A stretch of DNA of 64,000 bases from Pseudomonas sp. DTU_2021_1001937_2_SI_NGA_ILE_001 (GCF_032463525.1 NZ_CP135971.1:4464001-4528000), one strand, 5' to 3'. Counted from the stretch's first letter, positions 44,471 through 54,938 are shown. Translations and numbers: made by a program. Notes: a model not told the origin generated them from the sequence alone.

Positions 44471-44580
44471 GCGGGGCTTGATCGCGGCTGAAGCCGCGCC
44501 TACCGGTGGGCGGTAGCGGCTGTGACGGGTAGGACCGGCTTCAGCCGGGAAGCCTTGCGCGGCTTGGCCGCGCCTACCGA
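44471..44580. repeat. Cluster of degenerate REP-like hairpins
   Basis: Consecutive short palindromes such as GCGGCTGAAGCCGC, ACCGGCTTCAGCCGG and GCGCGGCTTGGCCGCGC, each followed by CCTACC-type ends, fill the space between the convergent LysR and prfC genes. They are related to but shorter than the main REPIN family. Confidence 0.7.
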
Positions 44581-44610
44581 TGGGGTAGGGCGGCGGCCAA
44601 TGGATGGGAT

Positions 44611-46194
<1,584 letters not shown>

Positions 46195-46528
46195 GGGCAA
46201 TCGCCTGAAAAGGGAGTCAAAAAAAGGGTGCGGATTATAGCCCAAGTCAAGGGCAAATCCGAACCGCTTGGTCAATTCGGGGTGGCCAAATGATTTCCCA
46301 CATGGGAACCTTTGCGCCCCCGGAGACGTCCATGCTCTTGTAACAGGCCATGTCAGCCTGGTTTCAAGAGCCTGATTCTTAAGCAATTCGGCTTGACGAA
46401 GCTGTGCTCATGGCATGTGTTTTTCGCCTTGACGGCGACCCACCTGCTGCTCTTCGCAAATCTCTGCCGTGACCGTTCGTTCGGTCGCACCAGGCGAGCT
46501 TTGCCGACTGAAAACAAGGAGTCCGCCC
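46195..46528. other. Divergent promoter region between prfC and the opuC operon
   Basis: 334 bases without a gene. TTCCCA-CA-TGGGAA (46295-46308) is a perfect short dyad and could be an operator. I see no terminator and no other element. Confidence 0.4.
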
Positions 46529-47242
46529 GTGGCAAATCGCTATGGCAAGGGGCTGTTGGGAGGCGCGGCGATCGTCGTACTCCTCGCCCTGCTGGTCCAG
46601 TGGATCGGCACTGAAACGTTCATGAAGTACAAGGGTGACCTGCTGTTCTACCTGCAGGCGCATCTGGTTCTGGTTCTGGTCTCCATGCTGGCGGCCCTGC
46701 TGGTCGGTATCCCCGCCGGCATTGTGCTTAGCCGGCCTTCCCTGGCTGGCAGCGCCGAACGCTTCATGCAAGTCTTCAACATTGGCAACACCATTCCCCC
46801 TCTCGCGGTCCTGGCCATCGCTCTCGGCATTCTCGGGATCGGCAGCGGCCCCGCCATCTTCGCGCTGTTCCTGGCCTCGTTGCTGCCCATCGTGCGCAAC
46901 ACCTACGAAGGCCTGAAAAACGTTCCCGCCTCGCTCAAGGAAGCCGCCACCGGCATCGGCATGACTCCGCGTCAGGTGCTGTTCAAGGTCGAGCTGCCCA
47001 ATGCCGTGCCGATCATCGTTGGCGGCGTGCGCGTGTCGCTGGCGCTCAACGTCGGTACGGCGCCGCTGTCGTTCCTGATCGGTGCGAACAGCCTGGGCAG
47101 CCTGATCTTCCCCGGTATCGCCCTGAACAACCAGCCGCAACTGGTGCTGGGTGCGGTGTGTACGGCGCTGCTGGCCCTGGTGCTCGATGGCCTGGTCATC
47201 GTGACCAGTCGTGTCTGGCTGGAGCGCGGCCTGAGCCGCTGA
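46529..47242 (+). CDS. opuCD: Compatible-solute ABC importer permease (OpuC/YehW-like), first
   Basis: A 237-residue permease with about six helices. FNIGNTIPPLAVLAIALGILGIG and LPIVRNTYEGLKNVPASLKEAATGIGM form the EAA coupling loop of the glycine betaine/choline importer family. The start is a GTG at 46529 with AAGGAG 7 bases upstream; frames upstream are not supported by a ribosome site. It is the first gene of a four-gene operon (permease, binding protein, permease, ATPase) in the order seen in Pseudomonas OpuC/Yeh systems. Confidence 0.88.
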   Translation: MANRYGKGLLGGAAIVVLLALLVQWIGTETFMKYKGDLLFYLQAHLVLVLVSMLAALLVGIPAGIVLSRPSLAGSAERFMQVFNIGNTIPPLAVLAIALGILGIGSGPAIFALFLASLLPIVRNTYEGLKNVPASLKEAATGIGMTPRQVLFKVELPNAVPIIVGGVRVSLALNVGTAPLSFLIGANSLGSLIFPGIALNNQPQLVLGAVCTALLALVLDGLVIVTSRVWLERGLSR

Positions 47243-47257
47243 GAGAAAGGAATTGCC

Positions 47258-48151
47258 ATGAAAAAGCTAGCTTTGTTACTGAGCCTCGGGCTGCTGTTCA
47301 GCGGCGTTGCCCAGGCCGCCGAAAAGCCCCTGTTGCGCATTGGCGCACGGGTATTCACCGAGCAGACCGTGCTCTCGGAAATCACCGCGCAATACCTGCG
47401 CAGCAAGAACTACGACGTGCAGATCACCGGCGGTCTGGGCAGCAACCTGGCGCGCAGCGCCCAGGAAAGCGGCCAGCTCGACCTGCTGTGGGAGTACACC
47501 GGTGTGTCGCTGGTGGCCTACAACCACATCGATGAAAAGCTCGACAGTGAACAGACCTATGCGCGGGTGAAGGAGGTGGATGCCAAGAAAGGCCTGGTCT
47601 GGCTTTCGCCGTCGCGTTTCAACAACACCTACGCCCTGGCGTTGCCGAAGAAGGTGGCCGACCAGTACCCGCAGATCAACACCGTGAGCGACCTGACCCA
47701 GGTGCTCAAGGATGAAGCCAAAGAGGGTCATGTCGTAGCGCTGGATACCGAGTTCGCCAATCGCTCCGATGGCCTGATCGGCATGGTCAAGCATTACGAC
47801 ATGAATCTCGGCCGCGAGAACATCCGCCAGATGGACGCCGGGCTGGTCTACACCGCCTTGCGCAACGGGCAGGTCTTCGCCGGGCTGGTGTACACCACCG
47901 ACGGCCGCCTGAACGCCTTCAAGCTCAAGGTCCTGGAAGACGACAAGCACTACTTCCCGGACTACACCGCCGCGCCGGTGATCCGCCAGGCGTACCTGGA
48001 TGCCCACCCGGACATCGCCACGCTGCTCAAGCCGCTGGCCGACCTGCTGGACACCCAGACCATGATCGAGCTCAACGCTCGCGTCGATGTCGGACATGAA
48101 AGCCCGGCTGCGGTCGCCGCCGATTTCCTGCGCCAGCATCCACTCAATTAA
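47258..48151 (+). CDS. opuCC: Glycine betaine/choline-type periplasmic binding protein (OpuCC/YehZ-like)
   Basis: A 297-residue secreted protein: signal LALLLSLGLLFSGVAQA cleaved before AEKP. The mature part reads LLRIGARVFTEQTVLSEITAQYL, GGLGSNLARSAQESGQLDLLWEYTG and QMDAGLVYTALRNGQVFAGLVYTTDG, the OpuAC-type quaternary-amine binding fold. The aromatic cage residues expected in the pocket (Tyr/Trp) are present, for example WEYTG and YTTD. The ligand may be betaine, choline or carnitine. Confidence 0.88.
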   Translation: MKKLALLLSLGLLFSGVAQAAEKPLLRIGARVFTEQTVLSEITAQYLRSKNYDVQITGGLGSNLARSAQESGQLDLLWEYTGVSLVAYNHIDEKLDSEQTYARVKEVDAKKGLVWLSPSRFNNTYALALPKKVADQYPQINTVSDLTQVLKDEAKEGHVVALDTEFANRSDGLIGMVKHYDMNLGRENIRQMDAGLVYTALRNGQVFAGLVYTTDGRLNAFKLKVLEDDKHYFPDYTAAPVIRQAYLDAHPDIATLLKPLADLLDTQTMIELNARVDVGHESPAAVAADFLRQHPLN

Positions 48152-48164
48152 GGAAGGAGACGAT

Positions 48165-48818
48165 ATGAGTTTCTTTGACGCCTTCTCCCACCTGGACTGG
48201 GCTCAGGTCATGCAACTGACCTGGCAGCACGTCATGCTGGTCGGCACTGCCGTGACTCTGGCGATTATCGTCGGTGTGCCCCTGGGCATTCTGATGACCC
48301 GCTTCCCGGTGGTCGCCGGGCCACTGCAGGCCAGTGCCACGGTGCTGCTGACCGTGCCGTCCATCGCGCTGTTCGGCCTGCTGCTGCCGTTCTACTCGAA
48401 GTTCGGCCAGGGCCTGGGCCCATTGCCGGCGATTACCGCCGTGTTTCTGTATTCGCTGTTGCCGATCATGCGCAACACCTACCTGGCGCTGACCGGCGTC
48501 GAGCCTGGCATCCGTGAGGCGGCCAAGGGTATTGGCATGACCTTCGGCCAGCGCCTGCGCATGGTCGAACTGCCGATCGCCGTGCCGGTGATTCTTGCCG
48601 GTGTGCGCACCGCCGTGGTGATGAACATCGGTGTGATGACCATCGCCGCCACCATCGGCGCCGGTGGCCTCGGCGTCCTCATCCTGGCCTCCATCAGCCG
48701 CAGCGACATGTCGATGCTGATCGTCGGCGCGGTCCTGGTCAGCATCCTGGCCATCATCGCCGACCTGCTTCTGCAGTGGCTGCAACGTTCGCTGACTCCC
48801 AAAGGACTCCTGAAATGA
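48165..48818 (+). CDS. opuCB: Compatible-solute ABC importer permease (OpuC/YehY-like), second
   Basis: A 217-residue permease similar in layout to the first: TVPSIALFGLLLPFYSKFG, LPIMRNTYLALTGVEPGIREAAKGIGM (EAA loop) and NIGVMTIAATIGAGGLGVLI. The start ATG 48165 has AAGGAAGGAG just upstream. It overlaps the ATPase gene by 4 bases. Confidence 0.9.
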   Translation: MSFFDAFSHLDWAQVMQLTWQHVMLVGTAVTLAIIVGVPLGILMTRFPVVAGPLQASATVLLTVPSIALFGLLLPFYSKFGQGLGPLPAITAVFLYSLLPIMRNTYLALTGVEPGIREAAKGIGMTFGQRLRMVELPIAVPVILAGVRTAVVMNIGVMTIAATIGAGGLGVLILASISRSDMSMLIVGAVLVSILAIIADLLLQWLQRSLTPKGLLK

Positions 48819-49972
48819 TCGAACTCCAGAACCTCACCAAGACATTCCAGAGCAACGGTAAAGAAGTGAAGGCGGTCGATTCGGTCAGCCTCACGGTCAA
48901 CGAAGGCGAAATCTGCGTGTTCCTCGGCCCTTCGGGCTGTGGCAAGAGCACCACGTTGAAGATGATCAACCGCCTGATCGAACCGACCTCCGGCAAGGTG
49001 CTGATCAACGGCGAAGACACCACTGCGCTGGACGAAGTGACCCTGCGCCGCAACATCGGCTACGTGATCCAGCAGATCGGCCTGTTTCCCAACATGACCA
49101 TCGAAGAAAACATCATGGTGGTGCCGCAGTTGCTGGGTTGGGACAAACAGAAGTGCCGCGAGCGGGCTCGCGAGCTGATGAACATGATCAAGCTCGAACC
49201 CAAGCAATACCTGCATCGCTACCCACGCGAGCTGTCCGGTGGCCAGCAACAGCGTATCGGGGTGATCCGCGCCCTGGCCGCCGAGGCGCCGCTGCTGCTG
49301 ATGGACGAGCCGTTCGGTGCGGTCGACCCGATCAACCGCGAGATGATCCAGAACGAGTTCTTCGAGATGCAGAGGGCGCTGAACAAGACTGTGATCATGG
49401 TCAGCCACGACATCGACGAAGCCCTCAAGCTGGGCGACAAGATCGCCATTTTCCGTGCTGGCAAGCTGATCCAGATCGACCACCCGGACACCCTGCTGGC
49501 CCACCCGGCCGACGAGTTCGTGTCCAACTTCGTCGGCCAGGACAGCACCCTCAAGCGCCTGCTGCTGGTCAAGGCCGAAGACGCCGCCGACAACGCGCCG
49601 TCGGTCAGCCCGGACACGCCGGTGGCCGACGCCCTGGAGGTGATGGACGACAACGACCGCCGCTACGTGGTGGTCACCGATGCCGAGAACAAGGCCATGG
49701 GCTATGTGCGCCGCCGTGACCTGCACCGCCAGACCGGCACCTGCGCGCAGTACCTGCGCGAGTTCAACGCCACGGCGGTGCATGACGAAAACCTGCGTAT
49801 CCTGCTGTCGCGCATGTACGAGTTCAACCGCGCCTGGCTGCCGGTGCTGGACGCCGAGCGGGTGTTCCTCGGCGAGGTGACCCAGGAGTCCATCGCCGCC
49901 TACCTCAGCTCCGGTCGTTCGCGCGGCGCCAAGACCAGCATCGTCTCGCCCGCGGAGCTGGCGGCGTCCTGA
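48815..49972 (+). CDS. opuCA: Compatible-solute ABC importer ATPase with CBS domains (OpuCA/ProV-like)
   Basis: A 385-residue ATPase: Walker A FLGPSGCGKSTTLKMINRL, signature LSGGQQQRIGVIRAL, Walker B LLLMDEPFGAVDP and MVSHDIDEALKLGD. The last 110 residues form a CBS-domain pair (SPDTPVADALEVMDDNDRRYVVV), which in OpuA/OpuC ATPases senses ionic strength to switch transport on in salt. This makes a role in osmotic protection likely. A strong terminator follows. Confidence 0.93.
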   Translation: MIELQNLTKTFQSNGKEVKAVDSVSLTVNEGEICVFLGPSGCGKSTTLKMINRLIEPTSGKVLINGEDTTALDEVTLRRNIGYVIQQIGLFPNMTIEENIMVVPQLLGWDKQKCRERARELMNMIKLEPKQYLHRYPRELSGGQQQRIGVIRALAAEAPLLLMDEPFGAVDPINREMIQNEFFEMQRALNKTVIMVSHDIDEALKLGDKIAIFRAGKLIQIDHPDTLLAHPADEFVSNFVGQDSTLKRLLLVKAEDAADNAPSVSPDTPVADALEVMDDNDRRYVVVTDAENKAMGYVRRRDLHRQTGTCAQYLREFNATAVHDENLRILLSRMYEFNRAWLPVLDAERVFLGEVTQESIAAYLSSGRSRGAKTSIVSPAELAAS

Positions 49973-49978
49973 GCCTGG

Positions 49979-50020
49979 CCGCTTGCCTGCTGCACCCTTG
50001 CGGTGTTCTCAGGCAAGCGG
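49979..50020. terminator. Strong bidirectional terminator between opuCA and a convergent gene
   Basis: CCGCTTGCCTG and CAGGCAAGCGG form a perfect 11-bp stem around 20 bases. It reaches 12 bases into the end of the convergent hypothetical gene. Confidence 0.75.
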
Positions 50021-50686
50021 GTCGTCCATGGCGCTGGCCTGGATATCCAGGGCCAGGGTGATGGGCACGGTGTTGTAGGCCAGGTTCGGCTCACCTGGCC
50101 TGGCGCAGGAAATCCAGGCCCACCAGTCCGTGCCCTGGCGCTGGCGGTTATAGATACCCAGCGCGTTGCCATTCGGCGCGATGATCTTCACACCCTCCAC
50201 TCGAGTGCCCGTCACCAGGGCTTGAGGGCCTATGGGCTTGTCGTTGTGCAGCACCTGCCACCCGCCGTTGCTGGCCAGTGACTGGTCGGGGCGAATGTAC
50301 AACGGGATATCGATGAAGCTGCTGGGCGGCAGGCTCACGCGCTGGTTGGTAATCTTCAGATTCCCCAGCCAATGCCGCTTGGCGTTGTCCAAGAACATCG
50401 GGTGGCGGGCCTTTAGCTCATAGCTCTCCTTTCCGTCGTCCCAGCGTCGCAACAGAAACCAGAAACGCATGACACTTTCGTTCTCTACGCCCATGCGCGG
50501 GCGGGTGGTGGCAGTGAGATAGTCGTACTCCTCGGTGCCCTCGCTCGTACGGGTCTCCGGACCGCCCGTCGGCGCCTTGACGACGATTGAATCCTGAGTG
50601 AGTTTCGAAAGATCAAGCTGCGCGTCGTTCGGCGCCATCGAGCGCAGCGAGGCGACGAATGAGCGGTCCTTCATATAGGTGGGCAT
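50009..50686 (-). CDS. Hypothetical protein, not recognised
   Basis: A 225-residue protein from ATG 50686, which has GAGGAG at an ideal distance. There is no signal peptide, membrane segment or cysteine cluster. The sequence is mostly beta-type, with repeated aromatic and Gly/Asp turns (RFWFLLRRWDDGKESYELKA, LPPSSFIDIPLYIRPDQSL, GGWQVLHNDKPIGP, NRQRQGTDWWAW). It is a lone gene between the OpuC operon and speC. I cannot assign a family; a jelly-roll or lectin-like fold would fit the pattern but is only a guess. Confidence 0.6.
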   Translation of the reverse strand: MPTYMKDRSFVASLRSMAPNDAQLDLSKLTQDSIVVKAPTGGPETRTSEGTEEYDYLTATTRPRMGVENESVMRFWFLLRRWDDGKESYELKARHPMFLDNAKRHWLGNLKITNQRVSLPPSSFIDIPLYIRPDQSLASNGGWQVLHNDKPIGPQALVTGTRVEGVKIIAPNGNALGIYNRQRQGTDWWAWISCARPGEPNLAYNTVPITLALDIQASAMDDPLA

Positions 50687-50882
50687 GACGATTCTCCTCA
50701 GTAAGGGGAATTGATCATGCGGGGCTGGGAGCATGGCTGTTACTGGCACAACCTGTAGGTGAGGCGGTGGTGGCCAGCGCATTTGCCCGGCGAGGGGAAC
50801 ATCTGCCTGTCATGTGGGTCGGTTACACAGGTGGGTGTGATGAACCGTCTGGAAATCTCGTGCGAAAACGCGACATTTTTAG

Positions 50883-50911
50883 TTGATCTAAAGCCCTTCA
50901 GGTCCTAAAGT
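50883..50911 (+). promoter_or_regulatory. Sigma-70-type promoter upstream of the speC leader
   Basis: TTGATC (50883-50888) and TAAAGT (50906-50911) are separated by exactly 17 bases, with a T-run just upstream. Transcription would start about 50918, 190 bases before the speC start codon. Confidence 0.55.
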
Positions 50912-50917
50912 TCGCGC

Positions 50918-51004
50918 CGAACGTCCATGCTGGAAACGATCCATCCGGCTCAAGTACTGACGACGAGACAGCAAGGCCAAGGGGAGCTGCCCCATGGCCT
51001 TTTT
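50918..51004 (+). ncRNA. Candidate short transcript (sRNA or attenuated leader) before speC
   Basis: The promoter at 50883-50911 and the intrinsic terminator at 50973-51004 would define an RNA of about 87 nt. An in-frame ATG at 50927 is not preceded by a ribosome site. The RNA could be an independent sRNA or the terminated form of the speC leader. Start and end positions are estimates. Confidence 0.45.
50973..51004 (+). terminator. Intrinsic terminator upstream of speC
   Basis: AAGGCCA-A-GGGG / CCCC-A-TGGCCTT forms a stem of 11 paired bases (with an A/A mismatch) around AGCTG, followed directly by TTTT. It is a classical terminator but stands 105 bases before the speC ATG, with no gene ending upstream on this strand. 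Confidence 0.8.
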
Positions 51005-51109
51005 GCTTTCGGCGACATGCCTTGGGAAGTAGGCGAACCAAAGTGGGGATACGGAGGGCGTTCATATTCACCCATTTATTCACTTGTTTGCCCCCAGGAG
51101 TCCCTGAGC

Positions 51110-52273
51110 ATGTCGATCAAGGTCGAAGACTATTTCGCACCCGAAACCTTCAAGAAGATGAAGTCCTTCGCTGACAAGCAGGAAACCCCCTTCGTGGTCA
51201 TCGATACCCAGATGATCAGCCAGGCCTACGACGACCTGCGCGCCGGTTTCGAATTCGCCAAGGTCTACTACGCGGTCAAGGCCAACCCTGCGGTGGAAAT
51301 CATCGAACTGCTGCGTGACAAGGGTTCGAGCTTCGACATCGCCTCCATCTACGAGCTGGACAAAGTGATGGGCACCGGCGTAGGCCCGGAGCGCATCAGC
51401 TACGGCAACACCATCAAGAAATCCCGCGACATCCGTTACTTCTACGACAAAGGCGTACGCATGTTCGCCACCGACTCCGAGGCCGACCTGCGCAACATCG
51501 CCAAGGCCGCCCCAGGCTCGAAGGTTTACGTGCGCATCCTCACCGAAGGCTCGACCTCGGCAGACTGGCCGCTGTCGCGCAAGTTCGGCTGCAACCCGGA
51601 CATGGCCCTGGACCTGCTGATCCTGGCCAAGCAACTGGGCCTGGTGCCGTACGGCGTGTCGTTCCACGTGGGCAGCCAGCAGCGCGATATCGACGTCTGG
51701 GACGCCGCCATCGCCAAGGTCAAGGTGATCTTCGAGCGCCTCAAGGAAGAAGACGGCATCACCCTGCAGATGATCAACATGGGTGGCGGCTTCCCGGCCA
51801 ACTACATCACCCGTACCAACAGCCTGGAAACCTACGCAGAAGAGATCATCCGCTTCCTCAAGGAAGACTTCGGTGACGAGCTGCCGGAAATCATTCTGGA
51901 GCCTGGCCGTTCGCTGATTGCCAACGCCGGCATCCTGGTCAGTGAAGTGGTGCTGGTGGCGCGCAAGTCGCGTACCGCCGTCGAGCGCTGGATCTACACC
52001 GACGTGGGCAAGTTCTCCGGCCTGATCGAAACCATGGACGAAGCCATCAAGTTCCCGATCTGGACCGAGAAGAAGGGTGAGATGGAAGAGGTGGTCATCG
52101 CCGGCCCGACCTGCGACAGCGCCGACATCATGTACGAACACTACAAGTACGGCCTGCCACTGAACCTGGCCATCGGTGACCGTCTGTACTGGTTGTCGAC
52201 CGGTGCCTACACCACCAGCTACAGCGCGGTGGAATTCAACGGCTTCCCGCCGCTGAAGGCGTTCTACCTGTAA
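51110..52273 (+). CDS. speC: Ornithine/lysine decarboxylase (PLP, group IV)
   Basis: A 387-residue enzyme that makes putrescine from ornithine. It has the alanine-racemase-type barrel with the PLP lysine in VYYAVKANPAVEI, GGGFPANYITR for the phosphate and EPGRSLIANAGILVSEV. GPTCDSADIMYEHY supplies the active-site cysteine/aspartate (CDSAD). This is the eukaryote-like, short form used by pseudomonads. ATG 51110 follows CCAGGAG and is chosen over the in-frame ATG at 50927, which lies before the terminator. It is monocistronic with its own terminator. Confidence 0.95.
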   Translation: MSIKVEDYFAPETFKKMKSFADKQETPFVVIDTQMISQAYDDLRAGFEFAKVYYAVKANPAVEIIELLRDKGSSFDIASIYELDKVMGTGVGPERISYGNTIKKSRDIRYFYDKGVRMFATDSEADLRNIAKAAPGSKVYVRILTEGSTSADWPLSRKFGCNPDMALDLLILAKQLGLVPYGVSFHVGSQQRDIDVWDAAIAKVKVIFERLKEEDGITLQMINMGGGFPANYITRTNSLETYAEEIIRFLKEDFGDELPEIILEPGRSLIANAGILVSEVVLVARKSRTAVERWIYTDVGKFSGLIETMDEAIKFPIWTEKKGEMEEVVIAGPTCDSADIMYEHYKYGLPLNLAIGDRLYWLSTGAYTTSYSAVEFNGFPPLKAFYL

Positions 52274-52293
52274 AGATTCCAAGCGTTAAAAAG

Positions 52294-52320
52294 AACCCAT
52301 GAGCGATCATGGGTTTTTTT
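52294..52320 (+). terminator. Intrinsic terminator of speC
   Basis: AACCCATGA / TCATGGGTT is a perfect 9-bp stem with a GCGA loop and a run of seven T, 20 bases after the stop codon. Confidence 0.93.
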
Positions 52321-52550
52321 ATGCGCGTCGATTAAGGGCGGATCCAATAAGGGGGAGGAGCAACTTTTGGGATCCGTTAGTTATAGATTTCATGAGGCTA
52401 GTTATTGTTGCACGCTTGCTGTGGCTTATTCCTACAGCGTCGGTCTGTTTCCTTTTCTGTTTATCGGTTTGTTCGTTTGTTAGTTTTTAATGGCCTTGCA
52501 AGGAAATGCGTCGGTCTAGATGACCACTTCAATAATAAGGACGTTTAACC

Positions 52551-53750
52551 ATGACAAACGAAGCTTTGGAACAAACCCCCGATACGTCTGGGCACCACCT
52601 GGATGATTTGAGTCAGGTCGGCAAGGCATTCATCGATGCGGCCGCCGGGAGGGGCGAAGGTGCTGCCCGTGAGCCGGGCTTGCTGGTGACCAACGAAGAT
52701 GTCCGGAAGATTCGTCGTTACGTGAACACCGGCCTGGCACTGCCCACCGACCTGGAGCAGATCCGTCAGTTGCTCGGTAATTACGATAGCGGCGTGGCCG
52801 GACTCAAGCCTGAAGACATCCAGCATTTGTACATGGATATCCGTGACCACGCCGCCAGCTGGAACGGCCTGGAAAACGACATGCGTGCCGTGGGCAGCGA
52901 CTTGCATGTTTTTGCCGGCAACCTGATCAGTACCACCGAAAGCACCATCGACTTCATCCAGAGCCTGGACTCCTGGCGGACTTTGGGGCTTGACGACCTG
53001 ACACCTGAGCAGATCGAGCAAATGCCACCCACCGAACTGGTCGAGGGTGACCGCAAGAAGCTGCCTGGGCTGCTGGCCCTGGTCGGCGAGATGAGGCAAT
53101 ACATCCAGGTGCACAGCGTCAGTACCGTGCGGGTGCGGGATAACGCATCGCAGTTCAAGGGCCGTCTCAGGGAAGAGATCGCCCCCGGTGTGGCCTTGAA
53201 GATCCAGCTCGCCAACTCGATGGAGGCCGGCAACGAAGTCGTGGAACTTAGGGAAGACCTGCGACGCCTCAACGAGCGTATCGAACAGAAGGTCAAGGAA
53301 TACGAGGAGTATGCGAAGTATCGTTGGGTCGGTTTCTGGTGGGGACCTATCGGTGGCGCGATTTCCTTGTCGATCTACGGCCCCAAGGCGGCGGCGGTCC
53401 TCAAGGAGAAAGAACAGCTGGTCAAGGAAAGGAACAGCCTGGAAACCAAACTTCGGCGGCTCGACAAATTTCTCGCCGACCTTCATGAGTTCGAGACCCA
53501 TCTGCAAGACCTGAAGATTCGTATCGACGGCGCCATCAGTGGTGCGGGGAACATCGAAAGTCTCTGGGTATTATTGAAAGACCTGGTGGATTCGTCGTAT
53601 CGGCAACTTGAAAGTATTAATGACGTCAAGTTGCTGGTGATCTTCGTGTCCCGTTTCAAAATCATGATGACCAACTGGCGTGAAATTAAGGACCAGGCGC
53701 TCGATCTGTTGACCGCCTTCAATAAGGCCGTTGAAGACAGTCGACGCTGA
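52551..53750 (+). CDS. xaxA: Alpha-xenorhabdolysin-like binary toxin, subunit A
   Basis: A 399-residue, mostly helical soluble protein of the XaxA/YaxA branch of the ClyA alpha-pore-forming toxins. It has long amphipathic helices, a short hydrophobic hairpin that should insert in the membrane (YRWVGFWWGPIGGAISLSIYG at about 258-280), and a coiled coil after it (EKEQLVKERNSLETKLRRLDKF). There is no signal peptide, as in other family members. The ATG has TAAGGA upstream. The 230 bases before it are AT-richer than the flanks, consistent with acquisition. The B subunit gene follows directly. Confidence 0.82.
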   Translation: MTNEALEQTPDTSGHHLDDLSQVGKAFIDAAAGRGEGAAREPGLLVTNEDVRKIRRYVNTGLALPTDLEQIRQLLGNYDSGVAGLKPEDIQHLYMDIRDHAASWNGLENDMRAVGSDLHVFAGNLISTTESTIDFIQSLDSWRTLGLDDLTPEQIEQMPPTELVEGDRKKLPGLLALVGEMRQYIQVHSVSTVRVRDNASQFKGRLREEIAPGVALKIQLANSMEAGNEVVELREDLRRLNERIEQKVKEYEEYAKYRWVGFWWGPIGGAISLSIYGPKAAAVLKEKEQLVKERNSLETKLRRLDKFLADLHEFETHLQDLKIRIDGAISGAGNIESLWVLLKDLVDSSYRQLESINDVKLLVIFVSRFKIMMTNWREIKDQALDLLTAFNKAVEDSRR

Positions 53751-53782
53751 TGAAACATAATAATCAGAAGGAAGATAAAGCA

Positions 53783-54796
53783 ATGACCGTACATGTTCTG
53801 GAAACACGCTTTCAGTTGCCGGAAATTGACCTGAGTGCCGTGAATACTCATCGCGCCCAGCTCCGCCACACGGCCGAGTCGCTCGCCGACATTTACCTGC
53901 CCGTCAAACGCGAGATCCTGTTGAGCCTGCTACAGGAGCTGGGTGGTGCGGATCAGGCGGCACTGGACGTGCTCACCGCGCTGCCGGGCACCCTGGATGG
54001 CGAAGGGCTCGAGGATCTGTTGACGGCCATCAAGCGGCTCAAAGGTGATCCGCCGGACGCGCCCACCCTGGAAACCATCAGCGCGATCGCGGCCGAGATC
54101 CAGACGCAAGTGCAACGGCAATTGGGCAACATCCGAGACAAGGCCGTATCGCTGGATGATGCGCTGGTCAACCTGGCCCATGTCAGCGTCGGTGAGGTCG
54201 ATCACCTGATGACGGCGGTCGAGGCCGACATCGTCCATATCGATGAGCGGCTGGCGGCCGAGTCGGGGCCGCAGGCCAAGCTGTTGGAGCAAGAGGCTGC
54301 CGTCAACAAGCTGATTGCCGAGATCGAGGCCATCAGCTTGTGGGACAAACTCAAGCCGCTGGTCGAGTCGCTGACGGTACTGACCGACATCGACCCCAAG
54401 AACCCGTTGATCGGCTCGATCAAGGCCGGCATCGAGGGGCTTTCCAATATTCTCAACCTGGCCAGCAGCCAGCTGAGGTATGAGCACCTGGTCCGCCACC
54501 GTGATCGCCTGCAGGCGCAACTGGACGAACTCACCGGCAATGTCCGCGAGTTGCGTCAGCAGCGCCAGGCCGAGAGCCGCAAGCTGGAGCAACTCAAGCA
54601 GCTCAAGCTCATCGAGGCTCCGAAACAGGCCTACGGTGAAGAGCTGGGCAAGCTGTTGGATGCCCTGAAGCGCTTTCTCGGTCTTCATCCTGCGCTCCCT
54701 GACGACGACATCGAAGCGACTGCTTCGGCCTTCCTGGCTCATGGTCGGCTGTTCAGTGACTACTTGAACGACCTGCGCCGTGCCTGGCGTAACTGA
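53783..54796 (+). CDS. xaxB: Alpha-xenorhabdolysin-like binary toxin, subunit B
   Basis: A 337-residue helical protein. The start ATG 53783 is chosen because GAAGGAAG lies 8 bases upstream; an in-frame ATG at 53750, inside the subunit A stop region, has none. Conserved features of XaxB/YaxB are a TRFQLPEIDL start and long helices with heptad patterns (RHRDRLQAQLDELTGNVREL). A moderately hydrophobic central hairpin lies around LWDKLKPLVESLTVLTDIDP. In the Xenorhabdus and Yersinia systems both subunits are needed for lysis of blood and immune cells. Confidence 0.82.
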   Translation: MTVHVLETRFQLPEIDLSAVNTHRAQLRHTAESLADIYLPVKREILLSLLQELGGADQAALDVLTALPGTLDGEGLEDLLTAIKRLKGDPPDAPTLETISAIAAEIQTQVQRQLGNIRDKAVSLDDALVNLAHVSVGEVDHLMTAVEADIVHIDERLAAESGPQAKLLEQEAAVNKLIAEIEAISLWDKLKPLVESLTVLTDIDPKNPLIGSIKAGIEGLSNILNLASSQLRYEHLVRHRDRLQAQLDELTGNVRELRQQRQAESRKLEQLKQLKLIEAPKQAYGEELGKLLDALKRFLGLHPALPDDDIEATASAFLAHGRLFSDYLNDLRRAWRN

Positions 54797-54917
54797 GCCC
54801 GACTTGGCCGAAGCCGACATGGGCGTCACTCGCCCCGCGACGGCGCGCCGGTCCGGGGTGTGAGCTTCGGCAGCGCTGGCAAGGCGCAAGCCAGGACTTT
54901 TATCGGTTTTCCAGGAG

Positions 54918-54938
54918 GCCGCCCGTTTGGGCGGCTTT
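54918..54938 (+). terminator. Terminator after the toxin operon
   Basis: GCCGCCC / GGGCGGC stem of 7 bp with GTTT loop and TTTCC tail, 120 bases after xaxB. Confidence 0.75.

Noticed and set aside
50927..51109. In-frame extension of speC to ATG 50927
   Set aside because: It would translate through the intrinsic terminator at 50973-51004 and add 61 residues not found in this enzyme family; ATG 51110 has a good ribosome site.
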